Shown here: in pieces, positions 26,674 through 37,145 of the stretch
How the letters are laid out: each line of letters opens with the position of its first letter
Position numbering within the stretch: position 1 is the first letter of the stretch
Translations under genes and position numbers: made by a program
Notes under the pieces: generated by a model
Databases searched by the model: none
Told to the model about the DNA's origin: nothing
What the model saw: only the letters and a program-made list of their open reading frames with translations
DNA from: Candidatus Tenderia electrophaga
GTDB taxonomy: Bacteria; Pseudomonadota; Gammaproteobacteria; Tenderiales; Tenderiaceae
Direction of reading: 5' to 3'
Assembly: GCA_001447805.1 (NCBI GenBank)
Contig: CP013099.1
Location: forward strand, 3,233,181 to 3,297,180
DNA: 64,000 bases

Positions 26674-27891
26674 ATGCCCGCCTTCGAATACAAGGCCCTG
26701 GACGCCGCCGGCAAGCAGCACAAGGGTGTGCTTGAGGCCGACACCGCGCGCCAGATTCGCCAACAACTGCGCGACAAGGGTTGGATGCCCCTGGGCGTGG
26801 ACGAGGTGCGCCAGCGTGAGACCCGCCAGCGCCAGTCCTTGACCCTGCTCAGGCGCGGCCTCAACCCCGCCGATCTGGCCCTGATTACGCGTCAGCTTGC
26901 CACCCTGGTACGCGCCGGCACCCCCATCGATACGGCCTTGCAGGCGGTGTCGCGCCAGACCGAAAAGCCGCGTTTGAGCAATATGCTGCTGGCGGTGCGC
27001 TCCAAGGTGAAAGAAGGCCATCCCCTGGCCGTGGCGTTGGCCGACTTCCCCCATGCCTTTTCCGATCTCTATCGCGCCACCGTCGATGCCGGTGAGCAGT
27101 CCGGTCATCTGGACGGCGTGTTGGAGCGCCTGGCCGACTATACCGAGACGCGTCACGCCCTGCGCCAGAAATTCCAGCTGGCGCTGATCTACCCGGTACT
27201 CATCGCCGCAGTGGCGGTGATGGTGGTGGTGGGGCTGGTGGCCTATGTGGTGCCCAAAGTGGTGGAGGTGTTTGAGGGTATCGGCCAGGAACTGCCCCTG
27301 CTCACGCGCGGTCTTATCGCCCTGAGTGATTTTTTGCAGAACAACGGGTTCCTGCTGCTTGGCAGCCTGGTGACTGCCATAGCGGTCGGCGCCTGGTTGC
27401 TGCGCCGCGAGGGACCGAAGCGCCAGTTCCATAAACTGCTGCTGCGGCTACCGCTGATCGCGCGCCTGGTGCGCGGCATGAACACCGCCCGCTTCGCCCG
27501 CACCTTCAGCATCCTGGCCAGCAGCGGCGTGCCGGTGCTGGACGCCATGCGCATCTCCGCCGAGGTGGTCACCAACCTGCCCATGAAGAGCGCGGTGGAA
27601 GAGGCGGCGCGGCGGGTGCGCGAGGGCACGGCCATCAACAAGGCGCTGGAGCACAGCGGCTATTTTCCGCCCATGACCGTCCATCTCATCGCCAGTGGTG
27701 AGGCCAGTGGTAATCTGGACGAGATGCTGGAGCGCTCGGCCTCCGCCCAGGAGCGTGAAATGGAGACCCTGCTCGGGATACTGCTGGGCCTCTTCGAGCC
27801 CTTTATGATTCTGTTTATGGGGGGCACAGTGCTGGTGATCGTACTGGCCATCCTGCTACCGATTTTTGATCTCAACCAACTGGTGAAATAG
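26674..27891 (+). CDS. gspF: Type II secretion platform protein GspF
   Basis: 405 residues, typical length. It has two repeated T2SSF cytoplasmic four-helix domains (about 70-190 and 275-395) separated by membrane helices ([33 protein letters not shown]) and ends with a third ([19 protein letters not shown]). Motifs [14 protein letters not shown] and [18 protein letters not shown] mark the two halves. It is the polytopic core of the inner-membrane platform, contacting GspE and GspL. Confidence 0.97.
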   Translation: MPAFEYKALDAAGKQHKGVLEADTARQIRQQLRDKGWMPLGVDEVRQRETRQRQSLTLLRRGLNPADLALITRQLATLVRAGTPIDTALQAVSRQTEKPRLSNMLLAVRSKVKEGHPLAVALADFPHAFSDLYRATVDAGEQSGHLDGVLERLADYTETRHALRQKFQLALIYPVLIAAVAVMVVVGLVAYVVPKVVEVFEGIGQELPLLTRGLIALSDFLQNNGFLLLGSLVTAIAVGAWLLRREGPKRQFHKLLLRLPLIARLVRGMNTARFARTFSILASSGVPVLDAMRISAEVVTNLPMKSAVEEAARRVREGTAINKALEHSGYFPPMTVHLIASGEASGNLDEMLERSASAQEREMETLLGILLGLFEPFMILFMGGTVLVIVLAILLPIFDLNQLVK

Positions 27892-27899
27892 GAACGTTA

Positions 27900-28334
27900 A
27901 TGAAACAGAGACGCAAGCAACCGCAACAGCGCGGCTTCACCCTCATCGAGGTGATGGTGGTGGTGGTCATCCTCGGCATCCTGGCGGCCTTCATCGTGCC
28001 GCGCCTGATGGACCGCCCCGACGCCGCGCGCATCGCCAAGGCAAAATCTGATATTCGTGCCATCGAGAGCGCCCTGGCGCTCTACCGCCTCGACAACCAC
28101 AGCTATCCCAGCACCGACCAGGGGCTGGAGGCGCTGGTGGACAAGCCGGCCGATGCCCCGGCCTGGAAGGAAGGCGGCTACCTGGACCGCCTGCCCAAGG
28201 ATCCCTGGGGCAATGACTACCAGTATCTCAACCCCGGCATCCACGGCACTATCGATGTGTTCACCTACGGCGCCGACCAGGCCGAGGGCGGTGAAGGGCC
28301 CAATGCCGACGTCGGTAACTGGACCATCGAATAA
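27900..28334 (+). CDS. gspG: Major pseudopilin GspG
   Basis: 144 residues with a prepilin leader cut before the Phe of [17 protein letters not shown] (Glu at mature position 5), a long hydrophobic helix, and the conserved calcium-site end region ([26 protein letters not shown]). It builds the pseudopilus fibre. The prepilin peptidase GspO that would process it is not in the window. Confidence 0.97.
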   Translation: MKQRRKQPQQRGFTLIEVMVVVVILGILAAFIVPRLMDRPDAARIAKAKSDIRAIESALALYRLDNHSYPSTDQGLEALVDKPADAPAWKEGGYLDRLPKDPWGNDYQYLNPGIHGTIDVFTYGADQAEGGEGPNADVGNWTIE

Positions 28335-28340
28335 GGCCTG

Positions 28341-28862
28341 ATGAGCTCGGGTCGCCGCCAGTGTGATGCGCAACGGGGCTTCACCATCCTCGAATTGCTG
28401 GTGGTATTGCTGATCATCGGCATCGTCGTCAGCCTGGCCACCCTGTCGGTGGGCGGCAACGAGACGCGCGTGTTGCGCGACGAGGCCCAGCGCCTCAGCG
28501 CGTTGCTGGAGCTGGCGGCGCAGGATGCCATCCTCAACGCCCGCGAACTGGCCCTGGAGGTGGATGAAGAGGCCTATCGCTTCGTGCAATATAACGTCGA
28601 GGACGAAACATGGCAGACGCTGGCGGACGATGTCTTCCGGCCGCGCGAACTGCCGCCGGGGATCGAGCTTAACGCCGTCGTCGAAGGCCAGCAGCCGGAA
28701 GCGGGCAAGTTCGGCGAGACCGAGGCCACGCGCATTTTTATCCTCTCCAGCGGCGAGATGACCCCGTTTACCCTCACCCTAAAACGTGTAGACGGTCCGA
28801 GTTATGAATTGGCAGGCGATATGCTCGGCGGCTTGATATTGGAGGGCCCCCGGGAATCATGA
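28341..28862 (+). CDS. gspH: Minor pseudopilin GspH
   Basis: 173 residues with the prepilin motif RGFTILELLVVLLIIGI and a periplasmic beta domain. It follows gspG by 6 bp and its ATGA overlap with gspI implies translational coupling. It is a minor pseudopilin near the fibre tip. Sequence is variable in this subunit, so position and leader carry most of the weight. Confidence 0.9.
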   Translation: MSSGRRQCDAQRGFTILELLVVLLIIGIVVSLATLSVGGNETRVLRDEAQRLSALLELAAQDAILNARELALEVDEEAYRFVQYNVEDETWQTLADDVFRPRELPPGIELNAVVEGQQPEAGKFGETEATRIFILSSGEMTPFTLTLKRVDGPSYELAGDMLGGLILEGPRES

Positions 28863-29224
28863 AACAACGTGGTTTCACCTTGCTGGAAGTGCTCATCGCC
28901 CTGGCCATTCTGGCCGTGGCCCTGGCAGCGGCCATCAAGGGCATCAGCAGTCATGTGGGCAATATCAGTTATCTGAAGGAGCGCAGCCTGGCCCACTGGG
29001 TGGGCATGAACGCCCTCACCGAGTTGCGCGTCAGCGGCCGTTACCCCAGCGCCGGCGAGATCAAGGGCGACGAATCCATGGCCGGGCGCGAATTCAGTTG
29101 GGTCATCAAGGTCACCGAGGTGGAGGGCGGCGATGTACGCCGCCTCGACGTGCGCGTGGTGCCGGAGAATGACCCGGAGCGCCCGCTGACCAGCCTTATC
29201 GCCTACATCGGCAAGCCGGCATGA
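28859..29224 (+). CDS. gspI: Minor pseudopilin GspI
   Basis: 121 residues, starting MKQRGFTLLEVLIALAILAV with the prepilin cleavage site directly at the N-terminus, followed by a short periplasmic domain (LKERSLAHWVGMNAL is the GspI-typical NRxxAxWVAxN-like stretch). It forms the tip complex with GspJ and GspK. It overlaps both gspH and gspJ by 4 bp (ATGA). Confidence 0.93.
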   Translation: MKQRGFTLLEVLIALAILAVALAAAIKGISSHVGNISYLKERSLAHWVGMNALTELRVSGRYPSAGEIKGDESMAGREFSWVIKVTEVEGGDVRRLDVRVVPENDPERPLTSLIAYIGKPA

Positions 29225-29835
29225 GCGTGAATCGGCAACAGGGCTTTACTCTGCTGGAACTGGTGATCGCCATCGGCATTTTCGCCCTCATGTCGGCCAT
29301 GGCCTACGGCGGCCTCAACAGCGCCCTCAACACCCGCCAGCACGCCGACGCCCAGGCCGACCGCCTGGCCCGGTTGCAAAAGGCCATGCTGATCATGTCT
29401 CGCGATGTCGAGCAGGCCATCGGGCGCGAGGTGCGCAATAACTACGGCGACCCGGAGCCACCCCTCAGGGGGGGCGGCTACGGCAGCCTGATCCTGGAAT
29501 TCAGCCGCAGCGGGCGCGCCAATCCCATGGGGCAACAGCGCAGTCACCTGCAGCGCATCGCTTACCTGGTGGCGGAAGACCGCCTGCTGCGGCAGATGTG
29601 GCCGGTGCTGGACCGCGCCGTTGATACGACGCCCTATGAAGGGGTGTTGTTGGAGGAGGTGGAGCAGATGGACATCCGTTTTATGGATGACAATCATGAG
29701 TGGCAGCCCCAATGGCCGCCGGCTAGCAGCATTGCTTCCCCGCCTAGTCACCCTGAAATGCCGCGCGCGCTGGAAATCACCATCGACCTGGAAGACTGGG
29801 GCCGGGTGCGGCGCGTCTTTGAGGTTACAGGCTGA
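29221..29835 (+). CDS. gspJ: Minor pseudopilin GspJ
   Basis: 204 residues with the leader motif QGFTLLELVIAIGIFALMS and the GspJ-typical MSRDVEQAIGREVR and LILEFSRSGRANP segments. It is part of the quasi-helical I-J-K tip that starts pseudopilus assembly. It overlaps gspI by 4 bp and gspK by one base (TGATG). Confidence 0.94.
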   Translation: MSVNRQQGFTLLELVIAIGIFALMSAMAYGGLNSALNTRQHADAQADRLARLQKAMLIMSRDVEQAIGREVRNNYGDPEPPLRGGGYGSLILEFSRSGRANPMGQQRSHLQRIAYLVAEDRLLRQMWPVLDRAVDTTPYEGVLLEEVEQMDIRFMDDNHEWQPQWPPASSIASPPSHPEMPRALEITIDLEDWGRVRRVFEVTG

Positions 29836-30770
29836 TGCGGCGACAACAGCAAGGCGTCGCCCTGATCACCGCCGTGCTCATCGTCGCCCTGGTGACCGCG
29901 GCGGCGGTGGCCATGGCCGCGCGTCAGCAGGTGGACATCCGTCGTTCGGCCAATATTTTCAGCAATGACCAGGCCTACCTGTTCGCCCTGGGGGGGGAAG
30001 ATTACGCCCGCAACGTATTGCAGTTTGACGCAGACCCCAATAAGGGTGATCCCAATGTGGATCACCTGGGGGAGTTCTGGGCCCAGCCCGCCTCATTTCC
30101 CGTGGAGGGGGCCACGCTCAGCGGTTCGGTGAAGGATATGCAGGGGCGCTTCAATCTCAATGCCCTGGTGGACAGTGGCGGTAGGGTAAGTACGGTGAGG
30201 CTGGAACAGTTCATACGGCTGTTACAGTTGTTGGATCTGAATCAGGACCTTGCCGACGGAGTGGTGGACTGGATCGACAGCGACAGCACCCCTCAGTTCG
30301 GTCCCTTGGGCGCCGAGGATGACTATTACATGCTGCAGGATCCGCCCTATCGCGCCGCCAACACGCTCATGAAAAGCGCCAGCGAGCTGCGCCTGATTCG
30401 CGGCGTGGATGACGAGACCTATCAGAAATTGATCCCCCTGGTGACCGCCCTGCCCGTCGCCGACACCGCCATCAACGTTAATACTGCGCCGGCCGAGGTG
30501 CTGGCCGCGTTGGTAGGCAGAGGCAGTGTATCGCTTGCCGACGGGGCGGGCATTGTAGAAGAGCGTGAGGGTAAGGAGTTTGCTAGTATTGCGGATTTTA
30601 ACCATCGAACTGGTAATTCTGTTGATATTAGTATTGCCGATGTTAAAAGCAGTTACTTCCGGGTCGACGCCGTGGCCGAATTCGACCAGACCCGCGCCCG
30701 CCTGCACAGCTTGCTGCGGCGCGATGGCGCCAAGGTCGAGGTCTTGATGCGCAGCCGGGGATCGTACTGA
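29835..30770 (+). CDS. gspK: Minor pseudopilin GspK
   Basis: 311 residues. The leader QQGVALITAVLIVALVTAA lacks the Glu at +5, as is normal for GspK, the fibre cap. Typical motifs follow: VKDMQGRFNLNALVD, DWIDSDSTPQ, INVNTAPAEVLAAL. A short stretch around 30585-30655 is notably AT-richer than the rest of the gene, with Ile/Asn/Asp codons of unlike usage. It overlaps gspL by one base. Confidence 0.95.
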   Translation: MRRQQQGVALITAVLIVALVTAAAVAMAARQQVDIRRSANIFSNDQAYLFALGGEDYARNVLQFDADPNKGDPNVDHLGEFWAQPASFPVEGATLSGSVKDMQGRFNLNALVDSGGRVSTVRLEQFIRLLQLLDLNQDLADGVVDWIDSDSTPQFGPLGAEDDYYMLQDPPYRAANTLMKSASELRLIRGVDDETYQKLIPLVTALPVADTAINVNTAPAEVLAALVGRGSVSLADGAGIVEEREGKEFASIADFNHRTGNSVDISIADVKSSYFRVDAVAEFDQTRARLHSLLRRDGAKVEVLMRSRGSY

Positions 30771-31990
30771 TGGCCCTATTTATCTATCTCGAATCCGCCG
30801 AGCACAGCAGCTGGGTCAAGCTGGGGGCGGACGGGTCTATCGCGGCCAAGGGCCAGGCGCCCCTGGCCGAGATTCCCAGCGGCGGCGAGCGCGTCATCGT
30901 GCTGGTGCCCGGCGAGGAGGTACTGCTCACTCAGACCGAAGTGCCGGGCCACAGCCGCCGCCTGCTGGCCCAGGCCGTGCCCTACGCCCTTGAGGAACAG
31001 CTGGTCGAAGACGTGGATGATCTGCACTTCGCCCTCGGCGCGGTCGCTGGCGATCGGGTCCAGGTGGCGGTGGTGAGCCGGGCACGCATGGATGCCTGGC
31101 TGGGCGAGTTGCATCAGGCCGGTATCGAGGCCGAACGCATGGTCCCCGATGTCCTGGCCCTGCCCCTGCACGACGATGCCTGGCATGTGCTGCGACTCAA
31201 GCAGCGGCTGCTGCTGCGCAGCGGTCCCCAGAGCGGCATGGTAATGGATGCTGACAACGCCGCCTTCTGGTTGGCCGCCGTGCTCAAGGAGGCCGAACCT
31301 AAGCCCGCTGCCCTGCGCATCCAGGACTTTTCCGACAGCGCAGAACCCCTGTCTGAGTTGGGGGCCGAGTTGGAGCCCGCGTTGGAGGTAGAGCGGCTCG
31401 AAGAGCCCGCCGCCGGCCTGCCGGTGGCGGTGCTGGCCAGTGGTTTCGATGCGCAGCAGGCCATCAATCTGCTCCAGGGCCCCTACAGCCGGCGTGAGCG
31501 CGTCAGTCGCTACTGGCGCCCCTGGCGCGCCGCGGCGGCGTTGCTGGCGGGCTTTATCGTGGTCCAATTTGCAGCCGGCGTGGTGGAGCGGCAGCAACTC
31601 GAAGCGCAACAACAGGCCCTGGATGCCGAGATCGAACAGATCTATCGCCAGGCCTTTCCCGAGGCGCGCAAGGTGGTCAACGCCCGGGTACAGATGGAAC
31701 GCGCCCTCGCCTCGCTGCGCGGCGGCGGTTCAGCCGAGGGGGGCGGTTTCGCCGAGCTGTTGGCCCAGGCCGGGCGGCAGTTCAACGCCGCGGCCGGCCT
31801 CGCCCTGCAGCGCCTCAGTTATAAAGGCGGCCAGCTCGATGTGGCCCTGCTGATCGGCGACCTGCAGCAGCTGGATCAATTGAAACAGCGCCTGGTGGAC
31901 GAGGCCGGGCTGGAGGTGGAGATCCAATCCGCCAGCGCCCGCGACAATCTGGTTGAGGCGCGCCTGAAAATCAAGGAGGGTGCCTCATGA
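30770..31990 (+). CDS. gspL: Type II secretion protein GspL
   Basis: 406 residues: a cytoplasmic actin-like domain (about 1-250; VLVPGEEVLLTQTEVPG, QAVPYALEEQLVEDVDDLHF are GspL hallmarks), one membrane helix near 260 (AAALLAGFIVVQFAAGV) and a periplasmic ferredoxin-like domain. It anchors GspE to the membrane and pairs with GspM. It overlaps gspM by 4 bp (ATGA). Confidence 0.95.
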   Translation: MALFIYLESAEHSSWVKLGADGSIAAKGQAPLAEIPSGGERVIVLVPGEEVLLTQTEVPGHSRRLLAQAVPYALEEQLVEDVDDLHFALGAVAGDRVQVAVVSRARMDAWLGELHQAGIEAERMVPDVLALPLHDDAWHVLRLKQRLLLRSGPQSGMVMDADNAAFWLAAVLKEAEPKPAALRIQDFSDSAEPLSELGAELEPALEVERLEEPAAGLPVAVLASGFDAQQAINLLQGPYSRRERVSRYWRPWRAAAALLAGFIVVQFAAGVVERQQLEAQQQALDAEIEQIYRQAFPEARKVVNARVQMERALASLRGGGSAEGGGFAELLAQAGRQFNAAAGLALQRLSYKGGQLDVALLIGDLQQLDQLKQRLVDEAGLEVEIQSASARDNLVEARLKIKEGAS

Positions 31991-32481
31991 AGGCCTGGTG
32001 GGCGCGTTTGCAGGCCAACGAGCGGCGCATCATGATTGCCGGCGCCGTGGTGCTGGCCCTGGTGGTGCCCTATTTCGGCGTTTGGCTGCCGCTGCAGGAC
32101 GATATCGCCGCCCTGGAAGAGCAGGTGCGGGAACAGCAGGCGGTGAAACGCTGGATGCAGCAGGCCGCCGCCGAGGTGAAGCAGCTTAGCGCTTCCGGCA
32201 GCGCTCCCGCTGAGCGCCCACGCGACGGCCGCTCCTTGCTGGCGGTGGTGGATCAGACCGCCAAGCGCAGCGGCCTGGGCCCGGGATTGAGACGGCTGGA
32301 GCCCGAGGGCCAGGCAGCGGTGCGGGTGTGGCTGGAGCAGGTCGCCTTCGATGATATGGCGGCCTGGCTCACCGGCCTGGAGCAGCAAAACGGTCTGGTG
32401 GTGGACACCATCACCATCGATCGTCAGGACCTGCCCGGCCAGGTCAACGCCCGCATCACCCTGGCGGCACCGGGCGTATGA
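31987..32481 (+). CDS. gspM: Type II secretion protein GspM
   Basis: 164 residues with a short N-terminal tail, one membrane helix (RIMIAGAVVLALVVPYFGVWL), a coiled region and a ferredoxin-like periplasmic domain. Motifs SLLAVVDQTAKRSGLGPGLRRLEPEG and FDDMAAWLTGLEQQNGL are usual for GspM. It stabilises GspL in the platform. Its stop overlaps the gspN start (ATGA). Confidence 0.94.
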   Translation: MKAWWARLQANERRIMIAGAVVLALVVPYFGVWLPLQDDIAALEEQVREQQAVKRWMQQAAAEVKQLSASGSAPAERPRDGRSLLAVVDQTAKRSGLGPGLRRLEPEGQAAVRVWLEQVAFDDMAAWLTGLEQQNGLVVDTITIDRQDLPGQVNARITLAAPGV

Positions 32482-33224
32482 TGCGCGTCGTCGGCTACAT
32501 CATGCTGGGCCTGCTGGCCTATGCCGCCTTTCTGGTGGCCACCTTCCCCGCGACTCAGGCCGTCGCCCTGTTGCAGCAACAGCTGCCCAATGTGCGCGCG
32601 GCGGGTGTGAGCGGCAGCGCCTGGTCGGGCGAGGCGGCTGTGCTGCAACTCGCGGGGCAGAATCTGAAGCGGGTCGAGTGGCGGGTCAAACCCTGGCGCG
32701 TGCTGCTGGGCGAGCTGGAAATCGACCTGCAACTGGACGATGCCGACCTGTCCGGACACGCCGGCATCGCACTGCAACCGGACGGCGGCGTGCGTCTCCA
32801 TGATGTGGACCTGCGCCTGGCCGCGCCAGAGGTCGCCCGCCTGTTCAATGTTCCGGTGGGGCTCGGCGGGCAGTTCGACCTGCAATTGCAAAGCGCCGTA
32901 CTCCAGGGCCGGACAATCCAGTCCGCCGAGGGCGTGCTGCGCTGGCAGCGTGCCGCCATCACCGCCCCGCTGCTGCAGCCGCTGGGGGAGTACGTGGCCC
33001 GGCTGAACACCACCGCACAGGGCATCCAGGCCCAGATCAAGGATGACGGCGGTCCGCTGCAGCTCGACGGCACGGCGCTGTTGAGCCCGGCCGGGGCCTA
33101 CAACTTTAACGGCGCCGTGGCGGTACGCGACCCGCAGCAGCAGATGCTGGTGCAGGGCGTGCGCGCCCTGGGGCGGCCCGGCGCCGATGGCCGGGTGGCG
33201 TTGCGCTATGCCGGCAGGCTCTAG
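32478..33224 (+). CDS. gspN: Type II secretion protein GspN
   Basis: 248 residues with an N-terminal membrane anchor (MRVVGYIMLGLLAYAAFLVA) and a beta-rich periplasmic part, opening with the GspN-typical VSGSAWSGEA. GspN is an accessory T2SS component found only in some systems. It is the last gene of the operon. Its TAG stop codon is supplied by the first bases of MITE copy 2, so the native 3' end may have been altered by that insertion. A second ATG follows at 32481. Confidence 0.9.
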   Translation: MMRVVGYIMLGLLAYAAFLVATFPATQAVALLQQQLPNVRAAGVSGSAWSGEAAVLQLAGQNLKRVEWRVKPWRVLLGELEIDLQLDDADLSGHAGIALQPDGGVRLHDVDLRLAAPEVARLFNVPVGLGGQFDLQLQSAVLQGRTIQSAEGVLRWQRAAITAPLLQPLGEYVARLNTTAQGIQAQIKDDGGPLQLDGTALLSPAGAYNFNGAVAVRDPQQQMLVQGVRALGRPGADGRVALRYAGRL

Positions 33225-33404
33225 CCCGCATTTCTCACCACTGTTCGTTGCGAGAGCGCCAAGGCGCTGATTTGACGGGGTGCTCGGAGCGGAAGACGGT
33301 GCAGGCGTAGTCGACACTACGTCAAGCTGGCTGGAGTGAGAACGCCCCGTCAAATTAGATGGATTGGCGTTCGCAGTAGGAGAGTGGTGAGAAATGCGGG
33401 CTAG
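33221..33404. mobile_element. MITE-like inverted-repeat element, copy 2 (CTAG-flanked)
   Basis: The 182 bp at 33222-33403 are identical to copy 1 (12661-12842) except at three positions. They have the same perfect 21-bp terminal inverted repeats and CTAG on both sides (33221-33224, 33401-33404). The inner arms ATTTGACGGGG (33270-33280) and CCCCGTCAAAT (33345-33355) pair perfectly here, unlike copy 1, so this copy may be the less decayed. It lies between gspN and the TRAP genes and may end gsp transcription. Confidence 0.87.
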
Positions 33405-33460
33405 GCGGGCGACCTTAATAATTCCCCTGCCCACCCCAAGCCGGTACAATGCCCGGCGTC

Positions 33461-34009
33461 ATGAACCCCCTACTGCAAACCCTGGATAGATTGGCTGCCG
33501 CCATCGATTGCCTCAATGAATGGATCGGTCGATTCACTGCCTGGCTGGTGGTGGCGCTGGTGTTGCTGGTTTGTTACGACGTGGCGATGCGCTATCTGTT
33601 CCAGGCCGGTTCGGTGGCGCTGCAGGAGTTGGAATGGCATCTGTTCGCCCTGATTTTTCTGCTCGGCGCCGCCTATACCCTCAAGCACGACGCGCATGTG
33701 CGCGTCGATGTGCTCTACCAGGCCAATTGGATGACGCCGCGCCGTCGGGCGCTGGTGAATCTGTTCGGCTGTTTGTTCCTGTTGCTGCCGTTTTGCGTCT
33801 TGATGGTGCTCAGCTCAGTTCCGTTTGTGGAGCAGTCCTACGGCTGGGGCGAGGCTTCGCCCGATCCCGGCGGCCTGCCTTATCGCTGGTTGCTCAAGGC
33901 CATGATCCCTACCGGTTTTGTGTTGCTCGGCTTGCAGGGGTTGGCGCTCGCCATCCGCAGTCTGCAGGCCTTGGCGGCGCCCCCCGACCCTGATTCGGAG
34001 CCGCGCTGA
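33461..34009 (+). CDS. TRAP transporter small permease (DctQ type)
   Basis: 182 residues with four membrane helices, opening MNPLLQTLDRLAAAIDCLNEWIG and containing DVAMRYLF and LEWHLFALIFLLGAAYTLK, the DctQ family stretch. With the large permease it imports organic anions driven by the Na+ gradient. The ATG at 33461 is preferred; an ATG at 33449 overlaps a TACAAT -10-like box, suggesting a nearly leaderless transcript. It overlaps the large-permease start by one base. Confidence 0.9.
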   Translation: MNPLLQTLDRLAAAIDCLNEWIGRFTAWLVVALVLLVCYDVAMRYLFQAGSVALQELEWHLFALIFLLGAAYTLKHDAHVRVDVLYQANWMTPRRRALVNLFGCLFLLLPFCVLMVLSSVPFVEQSYGWGEASPDPGGLPYRWLLKAMIPTGFVLLGLQGLALAIRSLQALAAPPDPDSEPR

Positions 34010-35331
34010 TGGCGATGGAATATTGGGCCATCGTGATGTTCGCGGTGGCGGTCGTGCTGCTGCTGATCGGCTTTCCGGTGGCCTTCACCCTGGGGGCGGT
34101 GGCGATGGGCTTCGGCGGCTATTTCCTCGGTTGGCAGGAATTTCAGTTGCTGCCCATGCGGGTCTGGGGCGTAATGACCAATTTCACCCTGCTGGCCGTG
34201 CCCCTGTTCGTCTATATGGGGGTGATGCTGGAACGCTCGGGCCTGGCCGAGGAATTATTGGAGACCATGGGCCAGCTATTCGGCCGTATCCGCGGCGGGC
34301 TGGCGGTGTCCATCGTGGCGGTGGGCGCCCTGCTGGCGGCCACCACCGGGGTGGTGGGTGCCACCGTGGTGACCATGGGCATCATCGCCCTGCCCGCCAT
34401 GCTTAAGCGCGGCTACGACGTGCGCCTGGCCTCGGGCACCATCGCCGCCTCGGGCACCCTGGGCCAGATCATCCCGCCCAGCATTATCTTGATCCTGCTG
34501 GGCGATGTCATGGGCGTGCCGGTAGGCGAGCTGTTTGCCGCCGCCGTGGTGCCGGGGCTGCTGTTGGTGGGCGCCTTTATGATTTACATCCTGGTGATCG
34601 CCTTTATGCGTCCCAGGCTGGCGCCGTCGGTGGCGCGCGCGGCGGATGGCGCCGGGCTGGGACGCAAGGTGGTGAAGAGTCTGGTGCCGCCGCTGGTGCT
34701 GGTGATCGCGGTACTGGGCTCGATCTTTTTCGGCATTGCCTCGCCCACCGAATCGGCGGCGGTGGGGGCGCTCGGCGCCATGATCCTGGCGGCTCTGCAC
34801 AAGCGTCTGAGTCTGCTAAACCTGCGCCAGGCGGCGCAGCAGACGGCGCGCCTGACGAGCATGGTGTTCCTGATTCTGATCGGCGCCACGGCCTTCGGGC
34901 TGGTGTTCCGCTCCATGGGCGGTGATTTCGTGGTGGAGGATTTCATGACAACGCTGCCCGGCGGCGAGTGGGGCTTTATCGCTGTCAGCATGCTGGTGAT
35001 TTTCGTGCTGGGCTTTTTCCTCGACTTTCTCGAGATCTGCTTCATCGTGGTGCCGATCCTGGCACCCATCGCCGAGCTGATGGGGATCGACCTGTTGTGG
35101 TTCGCGGTGCTCATCGCCATGAACCTGCAGACCTCGTTTTTGACCCCACCCTTCGGCTTTTCCCTGTTTTATCTCAAGGCGGCGGCGCCGCCCGAGGTGC
35201 GCATCCAGCACATCTACCGCGGCGTGATCCCCTTCGTGCTGATTCAGATTGCGGTATTGGCGGTGTTGCTGCTGTTTCCCGAATCGGTGCGCTGGCTGCC
35301 GGATCTGATGAACCAGCTGCAGGGTTACTGA
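34009..35331 (+). CDS. TRAP transporter large permease (DctM type)
   Basis: 440 residues, about 12 membrane helices. DctM-family landmarks: LLLIGFPVAFTLGAVAMGF near the start, TGVVGATVVTMGIIALPAML, GTIAASGTLGQIIPPSIILIL and SPTESAAVGALGAMIL. It is the membrane pathway subunit of a TRAP importer. The matching solute-binding subunit is 0.7 kb downstream on the opposite strand. The stop codon overlaps the end of the convergent FliL gene by 7 bp. Confidence 0.95.
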   Translation: MAMEYWAIVMFAVAVVLLLIGFPVAFTLGAVAMGFGGYFLGWQEFQLLPMRVWGVMTNFTLLAVPLFVYMGVMLERSGLAEELLETMGQLFGRIRGGLAVSIVAVGALLAATTGVVGATVVTMGIIALPAMLKRGYDVRLASGTIAASGTLGQIIPPSIILILLGDVMGVPVGELFAAAVVPGLLLVGAFMIYILVIAFMRPRLAPSVARAADGAGLGRKVVKSLVPPLVLVIAVLGSIFFGIASPTESAAVGALGAMILAALHKRLSLLNLRQAAQQTARLTSMVFLILIGATAFGLVFRSMGGDFVVEDFMTTLPGGEWGFIAVSMLVIFVLGFFLDFLEICFIVVPILAPIAELMGIDLLWFAVLIAMNLQTSFLTPPFGFSLFYLKAAAPPEVRIQHIYRGVIPFVLIQIAVLAVLLLFPESVRWLPDLMNQLQGY

Positions 35332-35834
35332 ATCACAAAACTGGTGAACAACACATCTTGAATGCCGGTGGGGTATTTATTGCCGTCCGAGTCTTTGGCC
35401 TTGGCGTCTGATTTTATGTCGGCGTATTGCAGCAGTGCCGCGCGGATTCGCTCCAGCGCTTGCTGACGTAGTTCGTTACGTTGCTGCAGGCCCAGGACCT
35501 CGGACAGATCGCGATGCGCGAACAGCATCAGCAGTGAGTGACGGATGGGTGCGCGGTGATCCTGGATGGCCTCGATGGCGGCGCTGTCCATGGATACCAC
35601 ATCCACCTCCACCTGCATGAAGCGCAGGGCCTGGCCGTCGATGATGTTCACCACAAAGGCGGGCTCGAGAGTGAAGTAATTGGTCTTGCCGTCCGCAATG
35701 CTGGCCTCGCCGCCCCCGCCCCCCGCTGCGGCTTGGGCGCCGCCGGCCAGAAGGAGCAATAGCAGAAACGGATACATTGTGGCGCTGAAACGGATTGTGC
35801 CCGGCTGCGGGCGCTGGGGGCCGAAAAACTGCAT
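35325..35834 (-). CDS. FliL family protein outside any flagellar cluster
   Basis: 169 residues: a leader with hydrophobic core MYPFLLLLLLAGGAQA, then the FliL domain (YFTLEPAFVVNIIDGQALRFMQVEVDV, HRAPIRHSLLMLFAHRD, LRQQALERIRAALL). FliL sits beside flagellar stators; its orphan location between the two halves of a TRAP system is unusual. The ATG at 35834 is chosen for its AGGAGAG ribosome-binding site, although an internal ATG at 35777 would give a neater signal peptide. Predicted secreted or membrane-anchored. Confidence 0.83.
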   Translation of the reverse strand: MQFFGPQRPQPGTIRFSATMYPFLLLLLLAGGAQAAAGGGGGEASIADGKTNYFTLEPAFVVNIIDGQALRFMQVEVDVVSMDSAAIEAIQDHRAPIRHSLLMLFAHRDLSEVLGLQQRNELRQQALERIRAALLQYADIKSDAKAKDSDGNKYPTGIQDVLFTSFVIQ

Positions 35835-35842
35835 CTGCCGAT

Positions 35843-35849
35843 CTCTCCT
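35843..35849 (-). promoter_or_regulatory. Shine-Dalgarno that fixes the FliL start
   Basis: AGGAGAG on the minus strand lies 8 nt before the ATG at 35834. The internal ATG at 35777 has no such site. Confidence 0.7.
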
Positions 35850-36062
35850 GCTTGGACTGCGTGCTGCCGGGCGCTGATAGTCATCGGTATAGGGGACCCG
35901 GTGGGGACGTGTATTTCTTAAAGCAATATCGGGGTGCTCAAGCGAGTCTTTAATAGAGATTTTCTATGTAGCTGATGGTCTGATTCGATCCCATCGGCCG
36001 ATCCGGGTTGCAGGAAGGAACTCAGCGCCGCCGCGCGCCCAGCGCAGCGACGCTTTGGGGCC

Positions 36063-37145
<1,083 letters not shown>

